64,000 nt of DNA, taken from Nothopassalora personata. Its lineage: Eukaryota > Ascomycota > Dothideomycetes > Mycosphaerellales > Mycosphaerellaceae. The notes under the pieces were generated by a model. That model was not told the origin of the DNA and did no database searches. It saw only the letters and a program-made list of their open reading frames with translations. This document shows positions 39,909 through 51,296 of this stretch, in pieces. Every line of letters begins with the position of its first letter. Positions within the stretch are counted from its first letter, which is position 1. Both the position numbers and the translations under genes were made by a program. The stretch covers positions 4,898,001 through 4,962,000 of the forward strand of contig CM066287.1 of the NCBI GenBank assembly GCA_033816765.1, read 5' to 3'.

Positions 39909-42770
39909 TTACGAGAGTCCACGTGCATCAAGGACGGCCTTCGCCTCTTCTAGTCTTCTGCTTAGGACTCGACTTTCGCAGCCAGTCTCGTCCTCCTGCT
40001 GAAGCATATTGACCACTTTGCGCAGACTCTCAACGACGCCAAAGACTACGGCTTTGTTTCTTAGTCCAAGCTGTCTGCCGTCAGGATTGAAAAGGGCATT
40101 GACGGCTACCGAGACAGGGTCCTGTCGGGCGCCGCCTTGAGGGGACACCGGTGGCGAGTTGATCGCGCTGGAAGGGGACCGTAAGTCATTCAGCTTCGGT
40201 GTGCACGAATTTAGGAGAGGGCGTTGGCTGTCGATGCTAGCAGCCGAGCGATGCGACATACCCACTCCAGAGTCTGCTCGTTGAGAACCGCTGTTGCGAC
40301 GGTAACCCCGTCTGACAGCACTGTTTAGTCGAGAGGAAGGCCTCGAGGAAGGTCGATTGCTAAGTGAACCTGGCATCTGCATGGTTCGTTGAGACTGTAT
40401 GCCAGTATCGCTTTCCGAAGGGGATATTGAACGATGTTCGGGACTGACTAGCTGGCGCTGAGGCTCGTCTATTGGCGAGATTGGGAGTTCATCTGCAGGG
40501 TCCTCAGGATCCTCGTCTGCGGTGGCATATGTAGCAAGCGTACTGACACTTTCGTCGGATGAAGAGCGCCTATGCAGATTTCGTTCGACCTCTTTCAGTC
40601 GTTCGGGCGTTTCCGGAGTGGCAGGAGCATATAAGACCGAGTCGTGGTCAAATGCATCTACACTGTCTTCACTGACGAGCGCAGGACCTTTGGCTGTTGA
40701 GGCAGAGGACACGGAGGTTTCACTGGACGCCGACCCTCGCCTGCCATTGCTGTACGTGCCCAATGCACTGTGCAGGAAAAAGTGCTCATAGTCGAAAGCG
40801 TCTTCTCGATATTCGTGCGCCACCACCGGCTTCTGCTCATACTGCGCATCCTCGAACACGCTCTCCCCGTCCTCAGAAGGCGCATAGTCATCGTCCATGT
40901 CGGGAGTTGCCTTGAACGGATACTGCGATGTATCATATTGCTCATGAATGGCATCTGGAGCCGGGATTCCTAGGTAATCATCGTCTTCGCTCTCGTAGGC
41001 GACTGCCGCACGTTCACTTCTCTTCTGCTGGTGATGTGAGTAGCGGCTCCTGGCGGAGCCAACAATCAAGGACCCACTAGGAGTTCTCCTATGGATGCCT
41101 TGCGGCGATACCCGGTTAGTTTTAGCCACTGGCACTTGGAACTTGCTGTCTGAGGTCTTGGTGGCCATGAGATCTACCACGCGCGCCTGCTGGATCACAT
41201 GCTGCTGATGCACGGTGGCTTGTTCGGCGGAGGCATTACGACTTCCGGTAACGGGCAAACCGTCCTCCCACATTTGCGGTGTCGGAGGTGAAGCCGGGCT
41301 ACTGGTCTTCGACGTCCAACCTACGCTTGCATTTTCATCAAGCGTGGGACTGCCATAGCTGTGAGAAGAAGTATAGAAAAACTCTGGCGCAGCAGCGGTA
41401 GCATTATTCAGCGGTGAAGAATCGCGCAGTTGCGCCTGGCTTTGTCGGCGGAGACTGTCTTCTCGTGCGCGCTCCTTGAGGGTCGAGATTTTGCCCTTCA
41501 GGGAGTTCAACTGCTCACGCAAGTCGGACGTTCTCGACGAAGGGCAGTATATGCCAAGGCCATTGTTCGCAGCCGCTTCCGCATCATTTCTGCTGTTGCG
41601 ATTAGACCTTCTGCCCTCATCGGCCTCTGATAAGGGCTCCAAATGATTGGAGTCGGGCGACTCTTGCGCATAATGTAAGGAACGATCGCGCCCACTGCTG
41701 CCACCCAGCGAATCGTAACTCCGGCTGCCACGCAAGGGCGCGATGGTAGCCTGCGGCATGAGAACGCCACGTGAGCTCATGTAGTAGGGATCGTCAAGCG
41801 AGGTATAAGGTCTCTCTGTCAATCCCGTGTCGTGGAGACGGCGAGTATGACCTTGGTAGTCACGGCCGATCAATGGAGAGCTCGCTTGTGAATGAAGGCG
41901 CCTGGACGATGGCAAACCCTGCCCGGTGTAGTCGTAGCCATCGGACACATAGCGACGATCATATGCAGGCACGTCATGCGCTGAACCCAAAGATGTCGCC
42001 CGCTCGAGGTTGGCCGCAGTCAAAGGCGCGACCAAGTCTCGAGCACCACGCAGATTACCCTCCATGGCATTGAGACGCTTCTTCGCATTGGCCAAGATTT
42101 GCTCGGCTCGTTTGCTGAGTATCGCAGAATTATACTCTTCCTGCTGTTGCTTCCTGCGCTCCGCGTCGAGGTCGGTCTCTTGGTCGATACTGCTATCACA
42201 ACGCATTAGGGCTGGACTGCTCTCTCCCGCGTTCAATGCTTCATCATCACTGGTGCCATCCGGTTTCGCACATCTAGCCAGAAACCCATTCAGACCTGAC
42301 AAATCGCTGGAAGAACTCCCTGGACTCCCGCTCGTGCGGTCGAGCTCCGGGAGTTGAAGGTATTCTGGCTGCTCGGGGGCCAAGTGGCCCACGTCCTGGA
42401 GCACTGGCAACGACGGGATGAAGTCGACATCGATTGAGCGCTGCGATGGCGGTGTCCCGCTGCCATTGGTCGTCCCCCCGCTTGCGGTGCGGGCTCGCAG
42501 CAACATCATCTTTCGCGACATGAGCCCCAGCTTCTCCTTCTTTCCCTTGGCCATACCGGGGGCCCTCGTAGGTGCAGGGTCGCCGTTCGCGTCGCGCAGG
42601 TAGCTGGGGCTCAGAGGGCGTCGCGTCGAGCGTGGCGGCGACGACAGCAGCGGGAAGTCGCTGGTGGGGAGGATATGGTCCGGATTGGTCAGCGTGGGCG
42701 AGGGCGGATGAGGCAAGAGCTTCTCAGTCCATCCGGTGTGCAGATGATGCATCTGCGCACCCTTGGACAT
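39909..42770 (-). CDS. Large Ser-rich disordered protein with a short coiled coil
   Basis: An open frame without introns; from the ATG at 42770 (MSKGAQMHHLHTGW) it encodes 953 residues. The frame extends 70 codons further upstream, so the start is uncertain. A basic motif KGKKEKLGLMSRKMMLLRA lies near residues 74-92. The remainder is Ser/Pro/Arg/Glu-rich and low in hydrophobics, with a helical segment near 220-260 (KRAEQILANAKKRLNAMEG) and a coiled coil near 420-450 (LREQLNSLKGKISTLKERA). The C-terminus (AVNALFNPDGRQLGLRNKAVV and following) looks folded and is probably the most conserved part. I do not recognise the family; a scaffold or signalling protein is possible. Confidence 0.7.
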   Translation of the reverse strand: MSKGAQMHHLHTGWTEKLLPHPPSPTLTNPDHILPTSDFPLLSSPPRSTRRPLSPSYLRDANGDPAPTRAPGMAKGKKEKLGLMSRKMMLLRARTASGGTTNGSGTPPSQRSIDVDFIPSLPVLQDVGHLAPEQPEYLQLPELDRTSGSPGSSSSDLSGLNGFLARCAKPDGTSDDEALNAGESSPALMRCDSSIDQETDLDAERRKQQQEEYNSAILSKRAEQILANAKKRLNAMEGNLRGARDLVAPLTAANLERATSLGSAHDVPAYDRRYVSDGYDYTGQGLPSSRRLHSQASSPLIGRDYQGHTRRLHDTGLTERPYTSLDDPYYMSSRGVLMPQATIAPLRGSRSYDSLGGSSGRDRSLHYAQESPDSNHLEPLSEADEGRRSNRNSRNDAEAAANNGLGIYCPSSRTSDLREQLNSLKGKISTLKERAREDSLRRQSQAQLRDSSPLNNATAAAPEFFYTSSHSYGSPTLDENASVGWTSKTSSPASPPTPQMWEDGLPVTGSRNASAEQATVHQQHVIQQARVVDLMATKTSDSKFQVPVAKTNRVSPQGIHRRTPSGSLIVGSARSRYSHHQQKRSERAAVAYESEDDDYLGIPAPDAIHEQYDTSQYPFKATPDMDDDYAPSEDGESVFEDAQYEQKPVVAHEYREDAFDYEHFFLHSALGTYSNGRRGSASSETSVSSASTAKGPALVSEDSVDAFDHDSVLYAPATPETPERLKEVERNLHRRSSSDESVSTLATYATADEDPEDPADELPISPIDEPQRQLVSPEHRSISPSESDTGIQSQRTMQMPGSLSNRPSSRPSSRLNSAVRRGYRRNSGSQRADSGVGMSHRSAASIDSQRPLLNSCTPKLNDLRSPSSAINSPPVSPQGGARQDPVSVAVNALFNPDGRQLGLRNKAVVFGVVESLRKVVNMLQQEDETGCESRVLSRRLEEAKAVLDARGLS

Positions 42771-43891
42771 GGTCGACCAGCGCCAGAGAGTACGCTGGAT
42801 TGTACCACGGGCCCTGGATGCGGTGGGCTGCACAGCGGCAGAAAACACTAACAGTCTACCGCTGGACAAGGATAGCCGGGTCTGCTCTCGCCCAGGATGG
42901 CTGCGTACAGTACACCGTGCTGCTGCGACGGCGCCCTGCCTCTGCTGCTGTTCTACGGGGGAATGTATCGCATGGCACAAAAGGAGTGCAGACGAGCCGG
43001 AATCGTGCTATTGTAAAGAATATTGAGAATAACAACGCACAGCACGGCCAATGCGCTATGAGTATGATATTTAGTTATTTACTATTTTGAGTTTTCTGCC
43101 CACGGAATCACGGATCTGCGGCTGCCAGGAACAAGTGTGTTCTAAACCTTCCTGCCCTTTAGCCGCACTACCCCAGTACAGGCACATCGACCTGTGCACA
43201 TCGGACAAACTTGGGAAGCCAAACCCAAAGCGGTGCGGTACTCATCAAGCAGGTATCAGCTCGTGCAGATGCTGTGGTACTGTATGGAGCGTATGGCCCG
43301 AGCATACTCGCCGGAGTTCACGTGACGGTGGACTCCCAGTCACGTGCCAGTCTACACAGATCTCGCTCCGAGAAAGGACCGACTCCAAACCCCCCGCCGT
43401 TGGCCATGATTGGTGGGAGCGACTCCGGTTGATGAGACTGTTTCGTGACAGGAAATAATGGCCTTTCGTTCTCACCACATACTATCGACATCAACGTGAC
43501 CAGCTAGCATGTCCGAAACGCTCTTGACGCTTGTGGATGCCACCTTACATATACACTGCGCCAGCTGCTACGTGCATATCCAAGCGACTGCACTGCTGAC
43601 TGCACGGAAGGAAGAAGGATGATTTGTTTGCTACCCATTGTCGGAACGCCCCCTGCGATTGTTCCTGCTCCCAATAACAACTCGTCAATAACGCGAGTCG
43701 CCGACAGCTGAGCGACACACTCTTCACAGCAAATGCCAGGCAGGCCCTTCACCTCACTTCTCCTCTTTATAGCTTTCCTTTGTCGACCTCCTCCCCCGCC
43801 AGCAGACCCAACTCACTTGATCACTCTCCCGACCCCGAACCAACAGAACGTCCACCGCACACGGCTCACTTGTACAACAGACACAAGAACA
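42771..43891. other. Intergenic region between divergent genes
   Basis: It serves as the upstream region for the coiled-coil protein gene (-) and the small secreted protein gene (+). Short ORFs are present (for example 43087-43458 +) but none is supported. Pyrimidine-rich sequence near 43750-43860 precedes the plus-strand start, as is common in fungal promoters. Confidence 0.4.
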
Positions 43892-44604
43892 ATGCTCGCC
43901 TCTACCCTGGCCCAACTCCTCGCGGTGGTCGTCATCGTTACCGCCATCTCGGTACCGCGAGCCAGCAAAGCCATCTGCGCCGGCAACCTCGTCACCATCG
44001 CTCCCGATACGGCATCATGTGAGGGCGCAGACTACCCGGACGAGTGTCGAACCGCAGCCGTCGCAGCTCCCAACATTGCCAAATCATTCGAGCAATTCAA
44101 CCTGCACAGCTTCGGGGCGCAGGCCGCAGCCGTCGCCATCCAGCTCTTCGAGAGCGGCGACTTCAAGTACAACAGTGAGTTTGCCACCCACCGGCGGGAC
44201 GTGTACTTGGGACGCGGCTAACATGAATGCTCAATCTAGAGAACCACTTCCCTGCGCCAGGACGTCCTGGTCAAGGCACGCGCAACATGCAGTCTCCTGC
44301 TTTCAACGAAAAGTATGCCGAGTACCTCACTTCTGTGTCAGACAGCGGCATCACTCAGGCACAGTTCGAGGCTGCCAAAGCGGAGGGCGTGGCTGCTGTG
44401 CTGGAGCTGGTCAACTCAGACCGCTGGTCGTTCGCGTCGGCGGCTTGGTTCATCGACACTCAGTGTAGCGACGCCGTCAAGCAAGGTCTCGATGCCGGCA
44501 CTCAGGAGGGATTCTCGAACTACATCACCGAATGCGTGGGAACCACACTGACCGAGGACAGAATTACAGGATGGCAGAAGGTCATTCCACTAGGCCATTG
44601 GTAG
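43892..44604 (+). CDS. Small secreted protein of unknown function
   Basis: Two exons (43892-44174 and 44240-44604; intron GTGAGT...TCTAG, 65 nt) encode 215 residues. A signal peptide is clear (MLASTLAQLLAVVVIVTAISV, cleavage near ASKA-IC). The mature protein has about five cysteines (CAGN, SCEG, DECR, TQCS, TECV) and a conserved-looking block around the intron, LFESGDFKYN joined to KNHFPAPGRPGQGTRN. The Glu-Ser pair in a helix resembles lysozyme-like active sites, but this is only a resemblance. The 5' start was chosen because the upstream part of the frame is Pro-rich and precedes a good signal peptide. Likely extracellular. Confidence 0.8.
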
Positions 44605-44832
44605 AGTGCACAGTCAGCCGGAGGCACTGGAGGGCTTGAAGGAATCGTGTAAGTGCCTACTCATGGGAGCATTACATTATTTCTGTACAAGCCGTATGAG
44701 CTCATCATAGGTCGTTTCGTGTACATTTGAGGATCTGACATCCTCGGTGGCGTAGGTGCACGGATATCATGACGCATCACCACTCCGCGGCACAGTCATG
44801 TCTGACTGTGCGTGATACAGAAGTGAAGACAT

Positions 44833-46254
44833 CTAATCGTGGCTCTTACCGCCCTTGCCTGGTGGTCCGTAATCACCGTAGGCAGGTGACTTGCCACCAC
44901 CGCAGCTGCCAGCAGCGCCGCCCTTTGGACCAACGCCGTTCTGCGTGAAGAAGTCCAGGATGTACTCGTAGGTCTGGGTGTGGGTGTACTGGAGGTTGAG
45001 ACCGTGGCTGGCGCCCTTGACAATGTGTGCATCGAACTTGCAAGCGTTCTTGAAGAACTGCTTGGACTGAGCGGGGATGCTCTCGAAACCAGTCGGGGCA
45101 GCAAGGCAGTCACCACCACAGAATGGAACGTCACGCTCACCGGTGATGATGAGGACTGGGCCCTTGGTTGGGTTCGGTGCACTGTTGGCACCGCCAATGG
45201 TGAGCAGCTCGCCGATGGTCACTGGTTGGCCGGTCATGGTTGCGAATTCCAAAATCTTTGGGTCGAAGTCACCTGGGGCGAAGAAGTTGGTGTGGACTGC
45301 GGTCTGAGTCTGGCTGGCGAGGTAGCCATCAACGTACTTGGCGAGGGCTGGGTTCTTGTTGGCAAGGCCAAAGTCACCACCTGCGAGATGATTAATATCC
45401 GTATGATGATGATGAAATTATGAGATAGCTTACCAAGCTGGAAGAATGGCAGGAAAGTGCCGTTCTGACCAAAACCAGTCAATCCAAGACCATCCGAGAT
45501 GCCAGGGTACTGGGAAGTCAGGGCGTAGCTCTGGACTGAGCCGAAAGAGTGACCGACGTGGAGGACCTTCTCGAACTTTGGCACACCTTGGATCTTGCCA
45601 GCGCGCAGCATGTCAGTCAGGGCCTTGAGAGCAGAGATTTCGAGCTGGACCTGGATCTCGTTGACTGGCTCGCCCTGGGAGGACATCCCAATACCAAGAC
45701 GGTCGTGAGAAAAGGTGGCGAACCCATACTCGTCGACCGCCTCGTTGGTGTACGAGTAGTTGAAGTTATTGAATGGCACGTCCCAGTATGAGCGGTCGAA
45801 ACCGATGCCGTGGGTGAGGAGCTGGACGACGTTGGGGGCGCCGTGGTCTGGTGCACAGTAAGTCGTGGCGAGCTTGTAGCTACCGGTGACGGTTTGGTAC
45901 TGAGGGGAAGCACTGTCAGCTTGATGCATGGATATGTTCTTATTCCTGCTGTGTCAGACTTACGCCCTTCAGCTCCTCCATCGTATTGTTGTGTCCCTGC
46001 TGGGTGTTCTCGAGAACGAAGTTGGTCACATCGATATTGTTGTGTGGTGTCAACTTGGTTTGGTCGAATTTGGCATTGCGAGCTGAGATAGTGACAGGAA
46101 CAGTGACTGATAAGTGAAGCGTACGTGGTAAGCGCATGTCATCGAGGTGGCCAAATGCCTCCTTTCTATAAGTTGACTTACTGTTCTGGCACTTCTTGGC
46201 TGAAGCAGCTCCAATGATGGTAGCAGCAATAGCTGCGGTAGCGAAGGACTTCAT
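44833..46254 (-). CDS. Secreted alpha/beta hydrolase
   Basis: Four exons on the minus strand (46254-46182, 46106-45964, 45899-45434, 45380-44833; introns 53-75 nt, all GT-AG) encode 409 residues. The N-terminus is a signal peptide (MKSFATAAIAATIIGAASA). An N-terminal beta domain is followed by a hydrolase fold: oxyanion region THGIGFDRSYW, nucleophile elbow GHSFGS, acid candidate around ITGERDVPFC, and His in KGASHGLN. The C-terminus is Gly-rich and ends GGKSHD. It should act outside the cell on an ester or lipid-like substrate; the substrate is not known. All four exons join in frame with no alternative needed. Confidence 0.85.
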
Positions 46255-47899
46255 CTTGACGAGGCACGAATTGACAAAATCTGACGAACGACCTAGGGAC
46301 AGAGTAACGAAGCAGAGGAAACAACTCATTCATATACCGCATCCTCCGGCTCCACGGCCGCTGTGTGCATGCATCGCATTTCAACGGCCATGACGTGAAA
46401 GCCTATTGGAGGGTAAATTGACAGAGCCAACCTTAGAGTGAGGATCTGTGGGATGATTTGGAAGCTCTTGATGACGGCGGGCATCAGGAACAATTCCTTC
46501 GGCGTGCAGCCGCTCAAGCGCTGCACGTTGTTGCCCTTGTTAGAACGATGCAGCGATGTCTCGCGTCGACTAAGCTTGATCGGATAACTTGAACTCCGCG
46601 AAAGATCGAACGACGTTCCTGATCTGTGCAAATTACGGAGAGGTAAGTGACGCGACGTTGCAAGCTTATTACCACTTTTGGCAGAAGGACTTCATCAAGA
46701 ATGTCTCCAAGTGGCTAGCGAGAGGAAGCTGCCGTCTCGGTGTGCCTAAGGTTCGCTGGCTCAGGTACTGACATCATTTGAGTTCTTGGGAATAGCGAAC
46801 CGCTCGTAGTCAGTCGAACGTGGAGAACAGCAACCTGTGGCTTCTCGTAAGGAGATTGACCCTTCGAGATAGCTCTTGGAGAACATGTTGTTAATAGACG
46901 ACTGACCTACATTGAGTTTGTGAGGTCGCGCCTGCGTGGCGACGTCTCGATGAACGAAGCTGGGCTATACCGTCCACAAAGGGACGACCGGAGCCATGGC
47001 CGCCGTCCTCCTCCCGCCGCAAGCTAGTCTGCGGGGCGCCGTTGAGGTGTCTTGATATTGTTGCGGGTACGCACATCCACATGTCAAATAGCTTTGCGGT
47101 GGTTGTTTCGCCAAGAAATTGCGAATACGCTGGATGTCCTCGAGGGCGAGGTCGGTGACTCCTCTTGTTGACAATACTGAAATGTGCTCGAAGCTGATCT
47201 AACATCCCGACAACCGGCAGATGTGCCCAAGTGTGTTGCGGTGTCGTGCAATGGTAGGTTCATGAGCGAGAAGATGTGGTACAGCATGGGCACTGTCAGG
47301 GCGCTTTGCTGACTAGAATGCTTCCACTTGGTTCCGCGAGCTGCAAGAACAGGCCCTAGTAATATGGCGGCTGTGTGGGTTCGCATCGTCGCTCTGTCCA
47401 GACCTGGACGTCTAGTAAGCTGCTCCGTTACCAGCCGGCAATGAGTACCGGGTCCGTCAGGCATGATTCAGTTAGAGCCTGGGAGCGAGTCGGTACGGAT
47501 CTACATGATCGGACTCTCGATCTCGTGTAGACTGAAAAGATTGATGATGTGCCCTCGCGACTGGTAAGTTACACATGATTGTCAGGCTGAGGTGATGTTG
47601 ATATTGTTGTATCATGGTGTACGCTGCGAGAGGATGGTGCTGAGCAGCTGAGGGCAAGTCTGGAGGAGCAGCTGTGGGGTGGGGTCCTGATCCTGATCGG
47701 GCTGGCGGGCGGATGGACGTCTGTTTAAAGCCGCACCGACGAAGCAGAACTGACGGCGACAGGACACCACCGACCCATCGCCAATGCGCCGCCAGATTCA
47801 TTGGAGCTCCTCGCGTCTGGAAGTACCGCGTGCGTATCAATCTCTGGCTCCGTAACGTAGGCGCCATCGACGCAGAGCTCCACCCCGGCCGTTGCGAGC
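46255..47899. other. Intergenic region without a supported gene
   Basis: About 1.6 kb. It includes the promoter side of the secreted hydrolase (-) and the upstream region of the SUZ gene (+). Small ORFs occur (46891-47205, 47084-47464 and 47472-47927, all minus) but they overlap in different frames and have no domain. No RIP signature. Confidence 0.4.
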
Positions 47900-48697
47900 A
47901 TGAGCAAAGCAGGAGTGCCAGACGCATGGGACGATGACTGGGTGAAAGCTGCGGATGTACGCATATCCTCGTAGACGCGGCGCAGACTCAGTGCTGACAC
48001 GCTATAGAACCCACAGACTGCTGCGGACAAGGCTGGACCTGCAGTGAAGCTCACCAAGTCCGAGAAGCGAGCGCAACACGCTCAGCTCCAGCGCCAGCTA
48101 TGGGACACAGCTGAAAACCCAGGCCGCAATCTTTGGCTCGAGGCTCAAGGCGCTGTTCCGCTTCAGCAAGCTCCCAAGCCGCAAGTCACTCTCCTGAGCC
48201 GAAAGCCTCCCACCATCGCCAAAAAGGATGCCGCAGACGGTGTCGCCGGTCTTACGCTGGATGATGGAGACGACAGCGAGGAGGAAGCCCGCAAGAAGCG
48301 CGAGGCAGACTTTGAGGAGCGGCAGCGCAAGGCGAAAGTAGAGCGTGAAGAGAAGCAGAAGCGTTATGCCGAGGCTAGGGAGCGCATCATGGGTTCGGGC
48401 AGCGCGTCGCCTGCTGCCAACTCCCGCGAGGGCTCGCAGGGCCGCGATAACCGCAGATCAAGAGGCAACAAGACAAACGGTGCCAGACGGAGCCAGCCAG
48501 ACTCACCAGCCGACCGGTCCCCTGCTCGAGCTGGGAGCAAGGATCCTGGACTTTTCGATCCCGAGGATATGAGCAGACGCCTGGCAAGCAAGCGAGAATC
48601 TAACTCATCGCCACGGGAGGATCATCCTCTTCGACAACCTCGTGGGCCTGACACGAGCGGCCGCGGCGGCTTTGGGTTCGCAGGAAGAGGTGGTTGA
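47900..48697 (+). CDS. SUZ-domain RNA-binding-type protein
   Basis: Exon 1 (47900-47956) encodes MSKAGVPDAWDDDWVKAAD. A 60-nt intron (GTACGC...CACAG) leads to exon 2 (48017-48697), giving 245 residues. The tryptophan- and Asp-rich start is typical of these proteins. A charged helix with REEKQKRYAEARERIMG (about 125-145) corresponds to the SUZ domain, and RQPRGPDTSGRGGFGFAG near the end to the SUZ-C motif; both are associated with RNA binding and translation. The rest is low-complexity and Arg/Ser-rich. Probably cytosolic. Confidence 0.82.
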
Positions 48698-48978
48698 GAT
48701 GATATGTCACGCGAAGATCTACGATCACACTTGATAGGGAGCGACTCTTACAGCCTTACATTGCCGAGAAAAAGTCGCCATGACATTCTGCCGTGCCGAG
48801 CTCTGTAACCGCTCGAGCTGGAACACGTGTCGTCAGAGGGACTGATGCCTGAAGCCAAGCTTCGTTCCAGCGCCATCCCGAGCACTTCGTACGGCCTACT
48901 GAGCAGCGAGCTCCTTTTTTCCACATACTCGGGAGAGGCTGAGCTCCCCGCCATGCACCTCACTAGGCGCCAACAACA

Positions 48979-49400
48979 ATGGATCTCACACGAGCACCCT
49001 CCGAGAAAGGAACCCCTTTCCTCTCGCTATGTGATCACTTCTACATGGTCCCGCCACTGGCACTCGATACGCTTAGCATGGCCTACCACAAGACCACCAT
49101 CCAGGAAGGAGACCCTTTTGATCACTTCATGGAAAAGCCGCTGGCGGTGACGTGGGTACTTGAGATGAGGCATTACGTCAATGATTGGAAGGATATAGTG
49201 CCGGTGCATATCCCTGGCACAACCGGATGGGATGCGGCTGTGAGTTGTCTGAGGCTGTTGGCGCTGCTGTTATTGGTGAGGCATCATATAATTATGCTTT
49301 GTTTGCGGCTGCGATGTACTATTTGTATTGGCACTGGTCTACTGGGAAGGCGAAGACGAAGCCAGAGGAGGAGATGGGGTACTATGTCACTCCAGAATAA
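48979..49400 (+). pseudogene. Small ORF with a 14-nt GT-AG interruption or frameshift
   Basis: The frame from ATG 48979 reads MDLTRAPSEKGTPFLSLCDH through VHIPGTTGWDAA and then loses character. A different frame immediately continues AVGAAVIGEASYNYALF to a TAA at 49400. The two join in frame if 14 nt (49240-49253, GTGAGT...GAG) are removed, giving about 135 residues. A 14-nt intron is below any size known for fungi, so a frameshift mutation or sequence error is more likely. The continuing part has one hydrophobic, possibly membrane-spanning helix (YNYALFAAAMYYLYWHW). Family not recognised. Confidence 0.6.
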
Positions 49401-49462
49401 ATCAAACCTGCTACCGGAGATGGAATGTGACGAGCGTGGTCAGGAGCCAACCTCAAGGCCCA

Positions 49463-50824
49463 CTACAACTTCGATGGCTTCTTCGTGCCCTGTTCTTTCA
49501 CTTCGTTCACCCAGTCCCCGGTCATCGTTCTCTTAAACTCCTCGCTGAACTGACTCCTCCCATGTTTCGGCACCTGGCTCCACTCCGCCCTCTCAGCATC
49601 CTCAATTGCCTGCCATCGATCAAGCTCAGGCGCCACCCATCCAGTGACAGCATCTGCAGTCTTGTCGACGACTTCCATGGGGATAAGGTGACCCACACCC
49701 TTGAAAGTTATCTCTGCCACTCTTCCTTTCTTGAGGCCCCCTGACCCGCCGACTCCAATGCCCGTCTGTGCGATCTTGTCGGCTTTCAGAAGTGGCGCCG
49801 AGAGATCTGACTGGTCGCCGAAGATGTAGAAGACGCTTGGTCGAACATGAGGTAACCTTTTGAAAGTGGAGAGAGGTTCCGGTCGGTAGAAGGGCGCCAC
49901 TGGTCCAGTCTCAAGATCAATATCTGGGTGTGTGATCGGGTTGGGTTCCGTCGCGGGCGAGGGATATGCAGCGGTCGGGAAGTTCGGTCGCAAGAATGTG
50001 AACACTTCCTGGTGCTTTGTAGTCTTTAATGTGACTTCTCGCTCGGTGTCCTTGTCCGGTTGCACTGAAGCGGTGCTAGGATCGGCAGATACAGTCGGTA
50101 ATGTCGTTTTCGCTGTGTTGACTTCGGGATGGAGGAGAGTAGGGAGCTCGCGCAGACCGTGATCGATCCACTTCTCGAGGACTCGCGGATTCCATGTCTT
50201 GTAGAAGTTGGAGCGATTGAAGGCAGCTATGGCGTCTTTTTTGCTTGGCCACCGGTCTCTCCGGATCGTTGAAGCTTTGGCGGGTCCGAAGTTGCCCTGC
50301 ACCGAAGGCAGCCTTTGGATCACAGGATCCATGAGGACCAGGGTAGTGAACAGCCGTGGGTGCATGAGTGATAAGTTGACCAAATTACTGCCACCCATGC
50401 TGTGGCCAATGCCGATGATAGGTCGTTTCATATCCCTCCTGAAGTGATTCACCATAATCAAAAGATCTCGAGGGTGGTCCATCCATGAAGGGTCGTTTCC
50501 CAGTTTACGTTCGTTCAGAACGCCTGATTGGCCTTGGTGCGACACGTCTGCAATGAAGATGTTGCGGATGTAGATGTTCTTTGCCTTTAGTCGTTCGTAG
50601 AGATCGTCCCACAGAGGCTCGTATAATTCTTTCGGAAACCCGTTGGCATGGGCGCCGATGACGGTCACATGACGCTGCTTCTTTTGACTGCCCTTCAGAG
50701 GCGTATACTGCTTCACGGCGAGATGTAGCTCATCTTCCTGATCCTCTGCAGTGGCTCGCGGGTATTCCCTAATATGGCACGTTGGCACTGTGTGCTCATG
50801 GATCCTGAAGTGCGTAGTCTTCAT
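49463..50824 (-). CDS. Peroxisomal alpha/beta hydrolase (C-terminal SKL)
   Basis: A single exon of 453 residues ending in SKL, the classic type 1 peroxisomal targeting signal. The fold is visible from HVTVIGAHANGFPKELYEP (oxyanion region) through the nucleophile elbow GIGHSMGGSN (Ser near residue 144) to FKGVGHLIPME (catalytic His near 385). The layout fits the peroxisomal alpha/beta hydrolase group that includes yeast Lpx1 and the Alternaria AKT2-type enzymes. No product can be inferred from this gene alone. It is divergent, across about 470 bp, from a monooxygenase pseudogene. Confidence 0.87.
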   Translation of the reverse strand: MKTTHFRIHEHTVPTCHIREYPRATAEDQEDELHLAVKQYTPLKGSQKKQRHVTVIGAHANGFPKELYEPLWDDLYERLKAKNIYIRNIFIADVSHQGQSGVLNERKLGNDPSWMDHPRDLLIMVNHFRRDMKRPIIGIGHSMGGSNLVNLSLMHPRLFTTLVLMDPVIQRLPSVQGNFGPAKASTIRRDRWPSKKDAIAAFNRSNFYKTWNPRVLEKWIDHGLRELPTLLHPEVNTAKTTLPTVSADPSTASVQPDKDTEREVTLKTTKHQEVFTFLRPNFPTAAYPSPATEPNPITHPDIDLETGPVAPFYRPEPLSTFKRLPHVRPSVFYIFGDQSDLSAPLLKADKIAQTGIGVGGSGGLKKGRVAEITFKGVGHLIPMEVVDKTADAVTGWVAPELDRWQAIEDAERAEWSQVPKHGRSQFSEEFKRTMTGDWVNEVKEQGTKKPSKL

Positions 50825-51296
50825 CGTCTATTAAACAGTGAGCCCGAACAGTTCAAGCCAAGTCACGTACTCTATGGTTTAAGGGTATGGAAGTTGGTTG
50901 TTGATGGAAGGCATGTGGTCAACGCTCGGGCCACCGTCGAGCCGAGCAACCGAGGTTGATCTTACAACTGCCGATTGACCATGGCACGCTTGGAAGCAGC
51001 CACGACAGACAACAATAAGCAGCTTACAGCATGGCTCATGTGACTGCATTGTCCGTCATAGAATCTGCTACGGTTGTGCTATACAGCAATCATTACCTGA
51101 TCATGTAGATCTAGATTTGAGTTCTTTCCGCAACATGGCTCTCCATGAAGCTCTACCCCACCACCTGGCAATGGACTTTCATATCTAGCCGATGTCGCCA
51201 CTTGAGAGAGATGTCGCCCGGAAGACAGCAATGTAGATGCATGTTGAACTTTCCTATGCTTTGGGTACGCCTGTTCTGCTGAGGTACACCCTCAAG
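50825..51296. promoter_or_regulatory. Divergent intergenic region, hydrolase and monooxygenase
   Basis: The 472-bp gap between the two divergent starts should carry both promoters. No factor site is recognised. No gene is supported. Confidence 0.4.

Noticed and set aside
42572..43090. 172-codon plus ORF opposite the 5' end of the coiled-coil protein gene
   Set aside because: Most of it is antisense to the upstream part of the long minus frame and it is low-complexity.
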